64,000 nucleotides of DNA from Pseudomonas mangrovi. Lineage in GTDB: Bacteria > Pseudomonadota > Gammaproteobacteria > Pseudomonadales > Pseudomonadaceae. Of this stretch, positions 31,892 to 40,923 are shown piece after piece. The first letter of the stretch is position 1; each line of letters starts with the position of its first letter. The stretch is from assembly GCF_003052585.1 (NCBI RefSeq), contig NZ_QASN01000013.1, forward strand, positions 124,001 through 188,000. The letters are read 5' to 3'. The notes below the pieces were generated by a model, which searched no databases, was not told the origin of the DNA, and was given only the letters and a program-made list of their open reading frames with translations. The position numbers and the translations under genes were made by a program.

Positions 31892-32281
31892 TCAGGCGTC
31901 GGCGTCAGCCACGGCCATGTAGCCGGCAGCATCAAGCAGTGCAGTGAGCTCGTCCGGATTGCTAGGCTTGAGCTTGAAGAACCAGTTGCCGTAGGGGTCT
32001 TCGTTGACCAGTTCCGGCGCGTCGGCGAGGGCCTCGTTGACCGCGATGACCTCGCCGCTGACGGGCGCATAGATGTCCGATGCTGCCTTGACCGACTCGA
32101 CCACCCCGGCTTCCTGGCCAGCCGCGAGCTGCTTGCCGACGTCCGGCAGTTCGACGAAGACCACATCACCCAGGGCTTCCTGGGCGTGATCGGAAATACC
32201 GACGGTCACGCTGCCATCAGCTTCCAGCCGCGCCCACTCGTGGCTGGCGGCATAACGCAGGTCGGCGGGAATATTGCTCAT
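31892..32281 (-). CDS. gcvH: glycine cleavage system H protein
   Basis: Lipoyl-carrier protein of 129 residues that shuttles the aminomethyl group between GcvP, GcvT and lipoamide dehydrogenase. The lipoylated lysine is K65 in [15 protein letters not shown]. The C-terminal [20 protein letters not shown] is standard. AGGAA about 9 nt before [16 protein letters not shown] decides the start. Middle gene of the operon; gcvT ends 58 bp upstream. Confidence 0.98.
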   Translation of the reverse strand: MSNIPADLRYAASHEWARLEADGSVTVGISDHAQEALGDVVFVELPDVGKQLAAGQEAGVVESVKAASDIYAPVSGEVIAVNEALADAPELVNEDPYGNWFFKLKPSNPDELTALLDAAGYMAVADADA

Positions 32282-32339
32282 CTTCTTGGTTTCCTCAGGG
32301 GGCAATGGCGGTGGCTTCCGCCAGGAAATTTAGCAGTTG

Positions 32340-33422
32340 TCAGATCAGCGGCTTGCCATGCCGGACAAAATTCGGACGGACCACCCGCACCGGGTACCAC
32401 TTGCCGCGGATTTCCACCTCGGCACGCTCGCCGGTGGCGGCAGGCACCCGGGCCAGGGCGATGGACTTGCCCAGCGTGGGCGAGAAGCTGCCGCTGGTGA
32501 TCTCGCCGTCGCCGACGCCTTCCACACGCACCACCTGATGGGCACGCAGCACGCCACGTTCTTCCAGCACCAGGCCGACCAGCTTCGGCTGAGCCTCGTC
32601 CGCACGCTGCGCCTGCAGGGCAGCGCGGCCGACGAAGTCACGCTCGCTCGGCTCCCAGGCGATGGTCCAGGCCATGTTCGCCGCCAGCGGCGAGACGTTC
32701 TCGTCCATGTCCTGGCCGTACAGATTCATCCCGGCCTCCAGACGCAAGGTATCGCGAGCGCCCAGACCGATAGGGGCGATGCCGGCACCGACCAGCTCAT
32801 TGAGCAGCTCGGCGGCCTGCCCTGCCGGCAACATGATTTCCAGGCCGTCTTCGCCGGTGTAACCGGTGCGCGCGATGAACCAGTCGCCTTCCGGCAGCCC
32901 CTGGAAGGGTTTCAGATCGTGAATCAGCGCGGCGCGTGCCGCGGTAACCAGTTCGGCCACATGGGCGCGGGCTCGCGGGCCCTGGATCGCCAGCATGGCC
33001 AGATCGGCGCGTTCGCGCAGCTCGACCGCAAAGCCCTCAGCCCGCGCCTGCATCCAGGCGATGTCCTTGTCGCGGGTCGAGGCATTCACCACCACCCGGT
33101 AACCCCAATCGCACAGGTAGACGATGAGGTCGTCGATCACCCCGCCCTGCTCGTTGAGCATGCCGCTGTAGAGCGCCTTGCCAGGCTCGCTCAGACGGGC
33201 GACATCATTGGCCAGCAGTTTCTGCAGGTAGGACTGTGCATCGGCCCCCTGCACATCCACCACGGTCATGTGGGACACGTCGAACACGCCGCAATCACGG
33301 CGGACCTGATGATGTTCCTCGACCTGGGAGCCATAGTGCAGCGGCATATCCCAGCCACCGAAGTCGACCATCTTGGCACCCAGTGCCAGATGCAGATCAT
33401 AGAGCGGCGTACGCAGTCCCAT
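32340..33422 (-). CDS. gcvT: aminomethyltransferase, T protein
   Basis: Transfers the methylene group from aminomethyl-lipoyl-GcvH to tetrahydrofolate, releasing ammonia and 5,10-methylene-THF. 360 residues. Conserved segments: [36 protein letters not shown] (catalytic Asp region), [12 protein letters not shown] and [26 protein letters not shown] stands 6 nt before the ATG. First gene of the gcvTHP operon; a good promoter lies 126 bp upstream. Pseudomonads commonly carry a second gcv set elsewhere. Confidence 0.98.
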   Translation of the reverse strand: MGLRTPLYDLHLALGAKMVDFGGWDMPLHYGSQVEEHHQVRRDCGVFDVSHMTVVDVQGADAQSYLQKLLANDVARLSEPGKALYSGMLNEQGGVIDDLIVYLCDWGYRVVVNASTRDKDIAWMQARAEGFAVELRERADLAMLAIQGPRARAHVAELVTAARAALIHDLKPFQGLPEGDWFIARTGYTGEDGLEIMLPAGQAAELLNELVGAGIAPIGLGARDTLRLEAGMNLYGQDMDENVSPLAANMAWTIAWEPSERDFVGRAALQAQRADEAQPKLVGLVLEERGVLRAHQVVRVEGVGDGEITSGSFSPTLGKSIALARVPAATGERAEVEIRGKWYPVRVVRPNFVRHGKPLI

Positions 33423-33547
33423 GGGTTTCTCCTTCCGGGATTGGCGCGATCGGCAGGTAGTCAGGGACGATGCGGGCAGCGAAGCGTGGAGGCTTGCGCT
33501 GGCGGCACCGGCAGGGAGAACCGGCCGGACTGATTTAAAGCGCGCGC

Positions 33548-33576
33548 ATTGTAGCCGCAGCCGCTCGACAGGTCAC
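33548..33576 (-). promoter_or_regulatory. probable sigma70 promoter of gcvT
   Basis: On the minus strand GTGACC (33571-33576), 17-bp spacer, TACAAT (33548-33553). The predicted start leaves a leader of about 115 nt before gcvT. I looked for a glycine-riboswitch core in this leader and did not find it. Confidence 0.55.
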
Positions 33577-33589
33577 TGCGAGCTGACGA

Positions 33590-35206
33590 TCACCCGCGAT
33601 GACGGGCGGAGCGGCGGATCAGCCCGATCACCGGCAGCAGGCCGACCAGCACCAGCGTCAGGGCGGGAAGCGCGGCGCGCGCCCACTCACCTTCGCTGGT
33701 CATCTCGAAGATGCGGATAGACAGGGTGTCCCAGCCGAACGGACGCATCAGCAGGGTCGCCGGCATCTCCTTGAGCACATCGACGAACACCAGCAGCGCG
33801 GCGCTGAAGGTTGCTGGTGCCAGCAACGGCAGATAGACCCGCAGGAACAGCCAGGGCCCGCCGACACCCAGGCTGCGCGAGGCCTCCGGCAACGAGCGGC
33901 GAATACGCGCCAGACCGGTTTCCAGCGGCCCGTAGGCCACCGCCAGGAAGCGAATCAGATAGGCCAGCAGCAGCGCACCGAGGCTGCCGAGCAGGATCGG
34001 CTTGCCGGCGCCGCCCAGCCACCCGGACAGCGGAATGACCAGATTGCGATCGAGGTAACTGAACGCCAGCATGATCGCCACCGCCAGCACCGAACCCGGT
34101 AGCGCGTAGCCCAAATTGGCCAGGCCGACCCCGGAGCGGATCAGCCGCCGCGGTGCCTGGCGCCAGGCGAAGGCCAGCAGCATCGCTGCCGCCACCGTGA
34201 TCAGCGCAGCCATGCCGCCCAGTCCGAGGGTATGCAGGATCAGGCTGGCATAGCGTTCGTCCAGATCGAAACGTCCGCGCTGCCAGAACCACACCAGCAA
34301 CTGCAGCATCGGGATGACGAACGCACAGCCAAACACCAGGCCGCACCAGCCGGTGGCCGCCCAGGCGCGCACGCCGCTCAGGCGATACAGCGCCTTGCCG
34401 CGTGGCCGCTCGCTGGCCGGCCGACTGACGCCGCGGGCGCGTCTTTCGGCATACAGCACCAGCATCACCGCGAGCAGCAGCAGGCTGGCCAGCTGGGTCG
34501 CAGTGGCGAGATTGAAGAAGCCATACCAGGTCTTGTAGATGGCGGTGGTGAAGGTATCGAAATTGAATACCGAAACCGCGCCGAAATCCGCCAGCGTCTC
34601 CATGATCGCCAGCGCCAGCCCCGCGCCAATGGCCGGCCGCGCCATCGGCAGTCCGACCCGCCAGAATGCCTGCCATGGCGACTGCCCGAGCACTCGCGCC
34701 GCCTCCATCAGACCCTTGCCCTGGGCCAGGAACGCCGCGCGGGCGAGCAGATAGACGTAAGGATAGAAAACCAGCACCAGCACCACGATCACGCCGCCTG
34801 TGGAACGCACCCGCGGCAGGCGCAGTCCGCTGCCGAACCACTCGCGCAGCAAGGTCTGCACCGGGCCGGAAAAATCCAGCAGGCCGACAAAGACGAACGC
34901 CAGCACGTAGGCAGGAATCGCGAAGGGCAGCATCAGCGCCCAGTCCAACCAGCGCCGTCCGGGAAATTCGCAGAGGCTGGTGAGCCAGGCCAGGCTGACG
35001 CCGAGCAGCGTCACGCCGATGCCGACGCCGACCACCAGCTTCAGCGTGTTGCCGATCAGGCGCGGCATCTGGGTGCTCCACAGATGGGCCCAGATCTCGC
35101 CATTGATCTCGTGCCAGGACAGCACCAGCACCGACAGTGGCAGCACCACCAGCGCGGCGATGGAAAAGACGATCGGATACCAGCGGCGCTGGACGGGCTG
35201 GGTCAC
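33590..35206 (-). CDS. ferric-iron ABC transporter permease (FbpB type)
   Basis: A 538-residue permease with two fused BPD_transp_1 halves, each with about six membrane segments. EAA loops: EAARVLGQSPWQAFWRVGLP in the first half and EASRSLGVGGPWLFLRVYLP in the second. It passes iron across the inner membrane after delivery by the periplasmic protein encoded upstream. AGGA fits GTG 35206 (spacing 6) better than the TTG two codons earlier. No ATP-binding subunit is adjacent; as I recall PAO1 also lacks one here, so an ATPase from elsewhere must serve. It lies after a partial terminator. Confidence 0.93.
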   Translation of the reverse strand: MTQPVQRRWYPIVFSIAALVVLPLSVLVLSWHEINGEIWAHLWSTQMPRLIGNTLKLVVGVGIGVTLLGVSLAWLTSLCEFPGRRWLDWALMLPFAIPAYVLAFVFVGLLDFSGPVQTLLREWFGSGLRLPRVRSTGGVIVVLVLVFYPYVYLLARAAFLAQGKGLMEAARVLGQSPWQAFWRVGLPMARPAIGAGLALAIMETLADFGAVSVFNFDTFTTAIYKTWYGFFNLATATQLASLLLLAVMLVLYAERRARGVSRPASERPRGKALYRLSGVRAWAATGWCGLVFGCAFVIPMLQLLVWFWQRGRFDLDERYASLILHTLGLGGMAALITVAAAMLLAFAWRQAPRRLIRSGVGLANLGYALPGSVLAVAIMLAFSYLDRNLVIPLSGWLGGAGKPILLGSLGALLLAYLIRFLAVAYGPLETGLARIRRSLPEASRSLGVGGPWLFLRVYLPLLAPATFSAALLVFVDVLKEMPATLLMRPFGWDTLSIRIFEMTSEGEWARAALPALTLVLVGLLPVIGLIRRSARHRG

Positions 35207-35234
35207 ACACAATCCTCGGCGACAGAAAAGACAA

Positions 35235-35253
35235 CGCCCCGATCAACGGGGCG
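35235..35253 (-). terminator. intercistronic terminator/attenuator between binding protein and permease
   Basis: On the minus strand CGCCCC GTTGATC GGGGCG is followed by TTGTCTTTTCTG. The 6-bp GC stem and T-rich tail suggest partial termination, which would give more binding protein than permease. Confidence 0.6.
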
Positions 35254-35310
35254 TCGAAGTAGAACAGCTGCGCGGCTCAGGGGGCAAGCCTGCACGGCGG
35301 CGCGGACGAC

Positions 35311-36312
35311 TCAGTTCCAGCCGGCGCGATCCATCAGCATGATCGCCTCGGCCTGGCGCTTGCCGGCCACTTCCACCGGAATGCTGTCAGCCTTGAACGC
35401 GCCCCAGGCCGCTACCTCGGCAGACGGCTTGACTGCCGCATTGGCCGGGTATTCCTGGTTGGAGTCGGCAAACAGGCTCTGCGCTTGCGGGCCGGTCATC
35501 CACTCGAGCAACTTTTGCGCGGCCTCCGGGTGCGGTGCGTGCTTGGTCACACCGGCACCCGACAGGTTGACGTGGACGCCACGGCTGGCCTGGTTCGGCC
35601 AGAACAGCTTGACCTTGAGATCCGGCTGCTGCTGGTGCAGGCGACCGAAGTAGTAGGTGTTGGCGATACCCAGATCGCACTGGCCGGCATCGATCGCCTG
35701 CAGCAGCGCGGTGTCATCGGCGAAGACATCGGTGGCCAGGTTGTCGACCCAGCCCTTGATGATCTCTTCGGTCTTGGCCGTACCGTGAGTTTCGATCAGG
35801 GTGGCGGTCAACGACTGGTTGTAGACCTTCTTGCTGGTGCGCAGGCACAGACGACCCTCCCATTTCTCGTCGGCCAACGCCTCGTAAGTGGACAGTTCCT
35901 CCGGCTTGACCCGCTCACTGGAGTAGAAAATGGTCCGCGCGCGCAGCGACAGGCCGGTCCAGCTGCCGGTGCTGGACCGGTACTGGGCGGGAATGTTGCT
36001 TTCGATCACCGCCGACTGCAGCGGCTTGAGCACGCCCTGCTGCTCGGCCTGCCAAAGGTTGCCGGCATCCACGGTGATCAGCAGGTCGGCTGGGGTATTG
36101 GCGCCTTCGGCCTGCAGACGCGCCAGCAGCGGCGCCTCCTTGTCGGTGATGAAACTGACCTTGACCCCAGTTTCCTTGGTGTAGGCATCGAACACCGGCT
36201 TGATCAGCTCATCGATGCGGGCGGAATAGACCACCACTTCCTCGGCGGCGAAGGCCGGCGCACAGAGGGCGGAAAGGGTGAGAGCGGCGAACAGCGACTT
36301 GCGGACCGGCAT
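35311..36312 (-). CDS. periplasmic ferric-iron-binding protein (FbpA/transferrin-like)
   Basis: Substrate-binding protein of 333 residues with a signal peptide ([20 protein letters not shown], cleavage at FAA near residue 23). The mature protein starts [20 protein letters not shown], as in bacterial ferric-binding proteins. The paired tyrosines that coordinate iron are in the IANTYYFGR segment. It feeds the permease gene 104 bp downstream. No convincing Fur box was recognised upstream, but a 9-bp inverted repeat is present. Confidence 0.94.
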   Translation of the reverse strand: MPVRKSLFAALTLSALCAPAFAAEEVVVYSARIDELIKPVFDAYTKETGVKVSFITDKEAPLLARLQAEGANTPADLLITVDAGNLWQAEQQGVLKPLQSAVIESNIPAQYRSSTGSWTGLSLRARTIFYSSERVKPEELSTYEALADEKWEGRLCLRTSKKVYNQSLTATLIETHGTAKTEEIIKGWVDNLATDVFADDTALLQAIDAGQCDLGIANTYYFGRLHQQQPDLKVKLFWPNQASRGVHVNLSGAGVTKHAPHPEAAQKLLEWMTGPQAQSLFADSNQEYPANAAVKPSAEVAAWGAFKADSIPVEVAGKRQAEAIMLMDRAGWN

Positions 36313-36327
36313 GGTGACTGCCTCGAG

Positions 36328-36378
36328 ATTGAGAAGAAAACTGCGTGGATACTAGTGAATCCCATTTAGCTTCTCAAT
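36328..36378. promoter_or_regulatory. 9-bp perfect inverted repeat upstream of the iron-binding protein gene
   Basis: ATTGAGAAG (36328-36336) and CTTCTCAAT (36370-36378) with 33 bp between. It lies where the promoter of the binding-protein gene should be, in unusually AT-rich DNA. It may be a regulator site or mRNA-leader stem; it is not a standard Fur consensus. Confidence 0.4.
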
Positions 36379-36386
36379 AAAACTAT

Positions 36387-36403
36387 CGTGACAGGTTGTC
36401 ACG
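36387..36403. terminator. hairpin after the C92 peptidase gene
   Basis: CGTGACA AGG/ACC TGTCACG: a 7-bp perfect stem with 3-nt loop, 7 bp beyond the stop codon of the minus-strand peptidase gene and followed on that strand by ATAGTTTTATT. It is a plausible weak terminator; a palindromic operator is the alternative. Confidence 0.5.
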
Positions 36404-36410
36404 CCCCCTT

Positions 36411-37922
36411 TCAGCGCTGCGCCACCTCGCCCCGCGCGCGACGTACCACTTCGTCGCGCACCAGCTCGGCCATACGCTGTCGCGGGTCCTCGCGCACCGG
36501 GAGACCGCGATGGTAGAGCAGGGTTACGGCGAACGGGCCATCACCGGTGGCCCGCACCGCCACGTTGTCGGGGCTGATGGTGACACGTCCCAAGTGCCGG
36601 GCCACCGGCCAGGACATATCGCCATAGGCGTGGTAGACCAGCTCGGAGCAGACGATGCGGTCGGTGGTCTCGACATCGAAGTTGAAGTCATAGGCCTTGC
36701 CCACCTGACGCAGCGCCTGCAGTACCACCTCGCTGCGCTGAGCCGGGCTGAGCCGTTCGTGGCGCAACACGGCCACGTCATCGACATTCAGGAAATGCTT
36801 GAGCTTGTTCATGGTCACCCCCTCGCGCAGGGCCTCGACCACGCCACGCCCCTTGCGGATGTCCTGCTGATAGCGCTGCACCAGCGGATGCTCCCAGATG
36901 CCCAGTTCGCGCAGCTGCTCCTCGTTGCCCACCCAGATCGCGACATGCCCCCAGTGGCCGGGAATGAAGGCGTCGGTCAGGCGAAACGGCGTCTTCTCCA
37001 GCAGGATGTCGCCGGGTTGCAGGTTGCCATAAACCTCCAGCAGCACGTCATGCCGGTCGTAGAGCTTGCCACGCCGGGTTTCCACCAGGCCGACCGCGTT
37101 GCCGAAGGCCTGACTGGAAAAGTTCACACCCTCGTTCTTTAGCAGGTTCAGGGCATCCAGCGGATAGTCGCCGTAGGTACTTACCAGACCGCCGACGTAA
37201 CCAACCGGGCGGAACTGGCCAATCAGGCGACGCGAGGGACTCTGTTCAATCAGGCCGCGCAGATAGCGGCTCTGTTCGTCATCCAGTACCGCCAGCTGCA
37301 CCGCATGCTGCTCCAGCCAATCCAGACCGCGGCGCGTGCGGGCACGCTTGAGCGGAGAGTTGAAGGAGCGTTCAATGCGGTTGAGCGCGCCAGAGGGCAG
37401 GGCGAAGCCGCTATCGGGACGATTGAGGTGCTGGCGGATCTGCGGGTTGCTGCTGTAGAGCGTAACCACCGTCAGGTAGTTGTCGTACAGCAGCAGCGCG
37501 GCGGCCAGCGACATGGCAATACCGCTGGCCTGCACCCGCGCCTGGCGGGCATCGCTGGGCAGCTCGCGACCCAACCAGCACTCATGCTCACTGGCAAGCG
37601 CCAGTAACGCCTGGCGCTGCTGCAGCAGTCGCGCCGCGCCCTCGTTGAGTCGGCGCAGGTCGCCACCGGAAAGCGGCTCGCCCGCCTGTTCGCGGGCCTT
37701 CAACTGACGAAAGAACACCAGTGCCCTGGCTCGCAGGGTGAGATTCTCCTCGACCAGCAACTGGAACTGCTCGACCTTGGCCGCCATTGCCTCGGCACTC
37801 CCCAGCTCCGGCCCACGCTGCCCGAGACACAGGCCCAACGGCGCTGCACTGGCCAGGCCACTGCAGAGGCATAACAGCATCATGATCAGCGTGCGCCACG
37901 TTGCGCTCGGCTTCCTACACAT
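36411..37922 (-). CDS. exported YiiX/C92-like permuted papain-fold hydrolase
   Basis: A 503-residue protein with a signal peptide (WRTLIMMLLCLCSGLASAAP). The C-terminal domain (about 300-470) has a permuted NlpC/P60 arrangement: QPGDILLEK, H326 in PGHWGHVAIW, then C425 in DRIVCSELVYHAYG. Such enzymes cleave amide or ester bonds in lipids or peptides. The N-terminal 290 residues, mostly helical with a hydrophobic stretch near 135-155, match nothing I recognise. AGGAGG with 5-nt spacing selects ATG 37922. Monocistronic, between the iron gene and ubiI. Confidence 0.85.
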   Translation of the reverse strand: MCRKPSATWRTLIMMLLCLCSGLASAAPLGLCLGQRGPELGSAEAMAAKVEQFQLLVEENLTLRARALVFFRQLKAREQAGEPLSGGDLRRLNEGAARLLQQRQALLALASEHECWLGRELPSDARQARVQASGIAMSLAAALLLYDNYLTVVTLYSSNPQIRQHLNRPDSGFALPSGALNRIERSFNSPLKRARTRRGLDWLEQHAVQLAVLDDEQSRYLRGLIEQSPSRRLIGQFRPVGYVGGLVSTYGDYPLDALNLLKNEGVNFSSQAFGNAVGLVETRRGKLYDRHDVLLEVYGNLQPGDILLEKTPFRLTDAFIPGHWGHVAIWVGNEEQLRELGIWEHPLVQRYQQDIRKGRGVVEALREGVTMNKLKHFLNVDDVAVLRHERLSPAQRSEVVLQALRQVGKAYDFNFDVETTDRIVCSELVYHAYGDMSWPVARHLGRVTISPDNVAVRATGDGPFAVTLLYHRGLPVREDPRQRMAELVRDEVVRRARGEVAQR

Positions 37923-38011
37923 AGCCACCTCCTTGTCGATCGCCCGGCATTCTAGCCGGGTGCCGACGCCGCCTGCGGGCCTGCATCACGCGCGAGGGAC
38001 AAATCCCCGTT

Positions 38012-39229
38012 TCAGGCTCGCGCCAGCTCGGGCAGATCGCCACTCAGCCCCAAGGCCCTGCGCACCAGCACGCCTTTGGCCGAATCCAGCCCGTCGACCA
38101 TCTTCAAACCGGAATTGCGCAGCCAGCGCAAGGGCAGTGAATTGCTCTGGAACAGGCGCTCGAAACCTTCCATCGCCGCCATCATCGCCAGGTTGTGCGG
38201 CATCCGTCGCCGCTCGAAACGCCCCAGCACCCGCGGCTCGGCCAGCGACTCGCCACGCGCATGCGCCGCCAGCAGTTCCTCGGCCAGCACCGCAGCATCG
38301 AGAAAGCCGAGGTTGACCCCCTGCCCGGCCAGCGGATGAATCACATGCGCGGCATCGCCGATCAGTGCCAGTCCGGGTTCGATGTAGCGCTTGGCATGAC
38401 GCTGGCGCAGCGGGATGCAGACCCGCGCATCGACCTCGAGCACCTCGCCCAGACGCCGCTCGAAAGCCTCGCCCAGCGCTATGCGAAACGCCTCATCGTC
38501 CAGCGCCATGAGCCTGGCAGCCTGCTCCGGCGTGCAAGACCAGACGATCGAGCACCAGTGCCTGTCGCCCTGCCGATCCAGCGGCAGAAGGGCCAGCGGA
38601 CCGTCGTCGGTGAAGCGCTGCCAGGCCGTCAGTTGGTGCGGCTCGGCACAACGCACGCTGGTGACGATGGCGTGGTGCAGGTAATCCCACTCCCGGGTTG
38701 CACAGCCCAGCAGCCGGCGTACCGCGGAATTGGCACCGTCAGCCGCCACCAGCAGCGGCGCGCGGATCTGCCGACCATCGGCAAGGCTCAGCAGCCAGTC
38801 GTCACCGGAGCGGCGCAGCTGCTGTAGCTGGGCATTGCCGAGCAACCCCACGTCGGCATCCAGCAGGCGTTCGAGCAGAGCGTCCTGGACTACCCGGTTC
38901 TCGACGATATGGCCGAGAACCTCGGCATGCACGCTAGCCGCGGAGAAGTGGATCTGCCCGGTGCCCGAGCCATCCCAGACCTGCATCTGGGCATAGGGAC
39001 TGGCGCGCCGGCCGATGACTCCAGGCCAGGCACCGAGCCGCTCGAGAATTCGCTGGCTGGCGGCCGACAGCGCGCTGACCCGCGGCTCGAAGGGCCCGTC
39101 AGCGGCAAAGGGCACCACTTTCAGTTCGGCCGAGTCGATCAGCAGCACCTCCAGGCCGCTGTCGCACAGCGCCAGCGCCAGCGCGCTGCCAACCATTCCC
39201 GCTCCGACGATGACCAGATCCGCTTGCAT
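38012..39229 (-). CDS. ubiI: UbiI/VisC-type FAD-dependent ubiquinone-biosynthesis hydroxylase
   Basis: A 405-residue flavoprotein monooxygenase that hydroxylates the ubiquinone ring. Motifs: GxGxxG ADLVIVGAGMVGSALALAL (residues 3-21), the DG motif LLVAADGANSAVRRLLG, and the GD motif GLALIGDAAHVIHPLAGQGV. It is the last gene of a tight minus-strand operon (ygfB-pepP-ubiH-DUF4442-ubiI), with an AAGGA site before the start overlapping the end of the DUF4442 gene. Assignment among UbiI, UbiF and UbiH rests on context. Confidence 0.88.
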   Translation of the reverse strand: MQADLVIVGAGMVGSALALALCDSGLEVLLIDSAELKVVPFAADGPFEPRVSALSAASQRILERLGAWPGVIGRRASPYAQMQVWDGSGTGQIHFSAASVHAEVLGHIVENRVVQDALLERLLDADVGLLGNAQLQQLRRSGDDWLLSLADGRQIRAPLLVAADGANSAVRRLLGCATREWDYLHHAIVTSVRCAEPHQLTAWQRFTDDGPLALLPLDRQGDRHWCSIVWSCTPEQAARLMALDDEAFRIALGEAFERRLGEVLEVDARVCIPLRQRHAKRYIEPGLALIGDAAHVIHPLAGQGVNLGFLDAAVLAEELLAAHARGESLAEPRVLGRFERRRMPHNLAMMAAMEGFERLFQSNSLPLRWLRNSGLKMVDGLDSAKGVLVRRALGLSGDLPELARA

Positions 39230-39241
39230 GCTCGCCTTTCC

Positions 39242-39730
39242 TTATTCCGCAGTGCCCTGCCGCCGACCCGGCTTCAGGCGCACGTAAAGTGTCTTCTGCA
39301 CCCGCGCCACCAGGGTGCCCTCGCCATCGCGTACATCGACCTGCAGCGTCGGCAGATACTTACCTCCGCTGGCAGTGTGCGTGCGAATTTCGTCGAGCTG
39401 CGCCTCGTCGAGGTGAAAGTCGGCGAACACCGGCCCCTTGCCGGGACTGACGAAATCGATGTGCGCCGCCTTGTCCCAGACGATGTAGTCGCGGCCCAGG
39501 TTCTCCATGATCATCAGCATGAAGAAAGGGTCGGTCATCGAATACAGCGAGCCGCCGAACTGGGTACCGACATAGTTGCGGTTGTACCAGCCCAGCCCCA
39601 TGCGAATCCTTACTTCGCGCAGGTCCGCGCTGATATGCCGCACACGGATGCCGGCCCCCAGATAGGGCGGATAGAAATTCAGCGCCCAGCGCAGAAAGCG
39701 CGCCTTGCGGGCCAGTCGCGCATCGCTCAT
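39242..39730 (-). CDS. DUF4442 hot-dog-fold protein
   Basis: A 162-residue protein of the DUF4442 family, a thioesterase-like hot-dog fold. Typical parts are FYPPYLGAGIRVRHISADLR, VGTQFGGSLYSMTDPFFMLM (equivalent to the HGG region of thioesterases, here FGG) and KAAHIDFVSPGKGPVFADF. Start MSDARLARKARFLR lies 7 bp after ubiH. Lodged between the two ubiquinone hydroxylases, it may act on a lipid-linked substrate, but the catalytic function is unknown. Confidence 0.87.
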   Translation of the reverse strand: MSDARLARKARFLRWALNFYPPYLGAGIRVRHISADLREVRIRMGLGWYNRNYVGTQFGGSLYSMTDPFFMLMIMENLGRDYIVWDKAAHIDFVSPGKGPVFADFHLDEAQLDEIRTHTASGGKYLPTLQVDVRDGEGTLVARVQKTLYVRLKPGRRQGTAE

Positions 39731-39737
39731 GCAAGCC

Positions 39738-40922
39738 TCAATGGGGGCGGGTGCCCAGCCCCATGGCCTGACGGGCGAACCAGCGCTTGGCCGGCGGCAG
39801 CAGGTCGAGACCGAGCAGCCCCAGATTGCGCCCGGCCGCCAACAACGGCCGCGCATTGCTGAACAGTCGAGTGACGCGATCGGAGAAGCCTACAGTCAGC
39901 TCCTGGTCCAGGCGCTGACGTTCGAGATAGCGCTGCAGACTGAGCAGATCGCCCGGTCGCTGTGGCCCGGCCAGCAGCGTTTCTGCCAGACAGAGCGCAT
40001 CGCGCAGCGACAGGTTGTAGCCCTGCCCGGCAATCGGATGCAGGCTGTGGGCGGCGTTGCCGAGCACCACCAGATGCGCGCGCACCTGCTCGCAAGCTTC
40101 AACGAGCGTCAGCGGGTAAAGGTACCGCGCGCCGACCTGAGTGAAAGCTCCGAGCCGATAGCCGAAGGCCTGCTGCAGTTCGTCGAGAAACGCCTGCGGT
40201 GCCAGTGTGGCGAGCCGCTCTGCATCCGCCCCCGGGCGGGTCCAGACCAGCGCGCAGCGATTGTCCGCCAGCGGCAGCAGGGCCATCGGCCCTTCATCGG
40301 TGAAGCGCTCGAAGGCGCGTCCGGCATGGGCTTCACCGGGTGTGACGTTGGCGATCAGCGCGGTCTGCTGGTAAGGCGTGCTGCGAACCTCGATGCCCAG
40401 TTGTTCGCGCAGGCCGGAGCGCCCGCCGTCGGCCAGCACTGCCAGGTCGCATTCGAGCAGACTGCCGTCATCCAGCTGCAGACGATAGCCATCAACCAGC
40501 GCATCCAGGCGCACCACTTCGGCCGGGCAGCGCCACTCGACAACCTCGGGGTCGAGCGCACGCCACAGACAGTGGCCCAACCAGGCGTTCTCCACCACGT
40601 GCCCGAGCGCCGGCACACCCTCGCTGGCTGCATCCAGGCGCGCCGCGGCAAAGCGACCGCGGTCGGAGACATGAATGTCGAGAATGGCTTCGGCGCGCTC
40701 GGCAATCGCCGGCCACAGACCCAGACGCTCGTAGATCTGCCGGGTACCGTAGGACAGTGCACTGGAACGCGCATCGTAGCTGGGCTGCCAGGCGCTGCCG
40801 GGAGCAAAGGGCTCGATCAGCAGGATCCGCCAGCCACGCTCACGCGCCCCCTGCTGCAGCGCCAGGGCGAGGCTCGCGCCAACCAGGCCGCCACCGATGA
40901 TCGCAACCTGGCAGCGCTCCAT
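39738..40922 (-). CDS. ubiH: UbiH, 2-polyprenyl-6-methoxyphenol hydroxylase
   Basis: FAD monooxygenase of 394 residues in ubiquinone biosynthesis. N-terminal dinucleotide motif VAIIGGGLVGASLALAL, DG motif LAVLADGGRSGLREQLG, GD motif HLVVLGNAAHSLHPIAGQGY; the Asp of GD is replaced by Asn (LGNAAH), as also seen in E. coli UbiH. One base separates the pepP stop from this ATG, so translation is coupled. The adjacent paralogue 500 bp downstream is ubiI-like. Confidence 0.94.
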   Translation of the reverse strand: MERCQVAIIGGGLVGASLALALQQGARERGWRILLIEPFAPGSAWQPSYDARSSALSYGTRQIYERLGLWPAIAERAEAILDIHVSDRGRFAAARLDAASEGVPALGHVVENAWLGHCLWRALDPEVVEWRCPAEVVRLDALVDGYRLQLDDGSLLECDLAVLADGGRSGLREQLGIEVRSTPYQQTALIANVTPGEAHAGRAFERFTDEGPMALLPLADNRCALVWTRPGADAERLATLAPQAFLDELQQAFGYRLGAFTQVGARYLYPLTLVEACEQVRAHLVVLGNAAHSLHPIAGQGYNLSLRDALCLAETLLAGPQRPGDLLSLQRYLERQRLDQELTVGFSDRVTRLFSNARPLLAAGRNLGLLGLDLLPPAKRWFARQAMGLGTRPH

Positions 40923-40923
40923 C

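Noticed and set aside
33423..33547. Glycine riboswitch in the gcvT leader
   Set aside because: I searched the leader for the conserved aptamer cores and found none, nor a tandem aptamer arrangement. A covariance-model scan would settle it.
36313..36410. Fur box upstream of the iron-binding protein gene
   Set aside because: No stretch matches the GATAATGATAATCATTATC consensus well on either strand.
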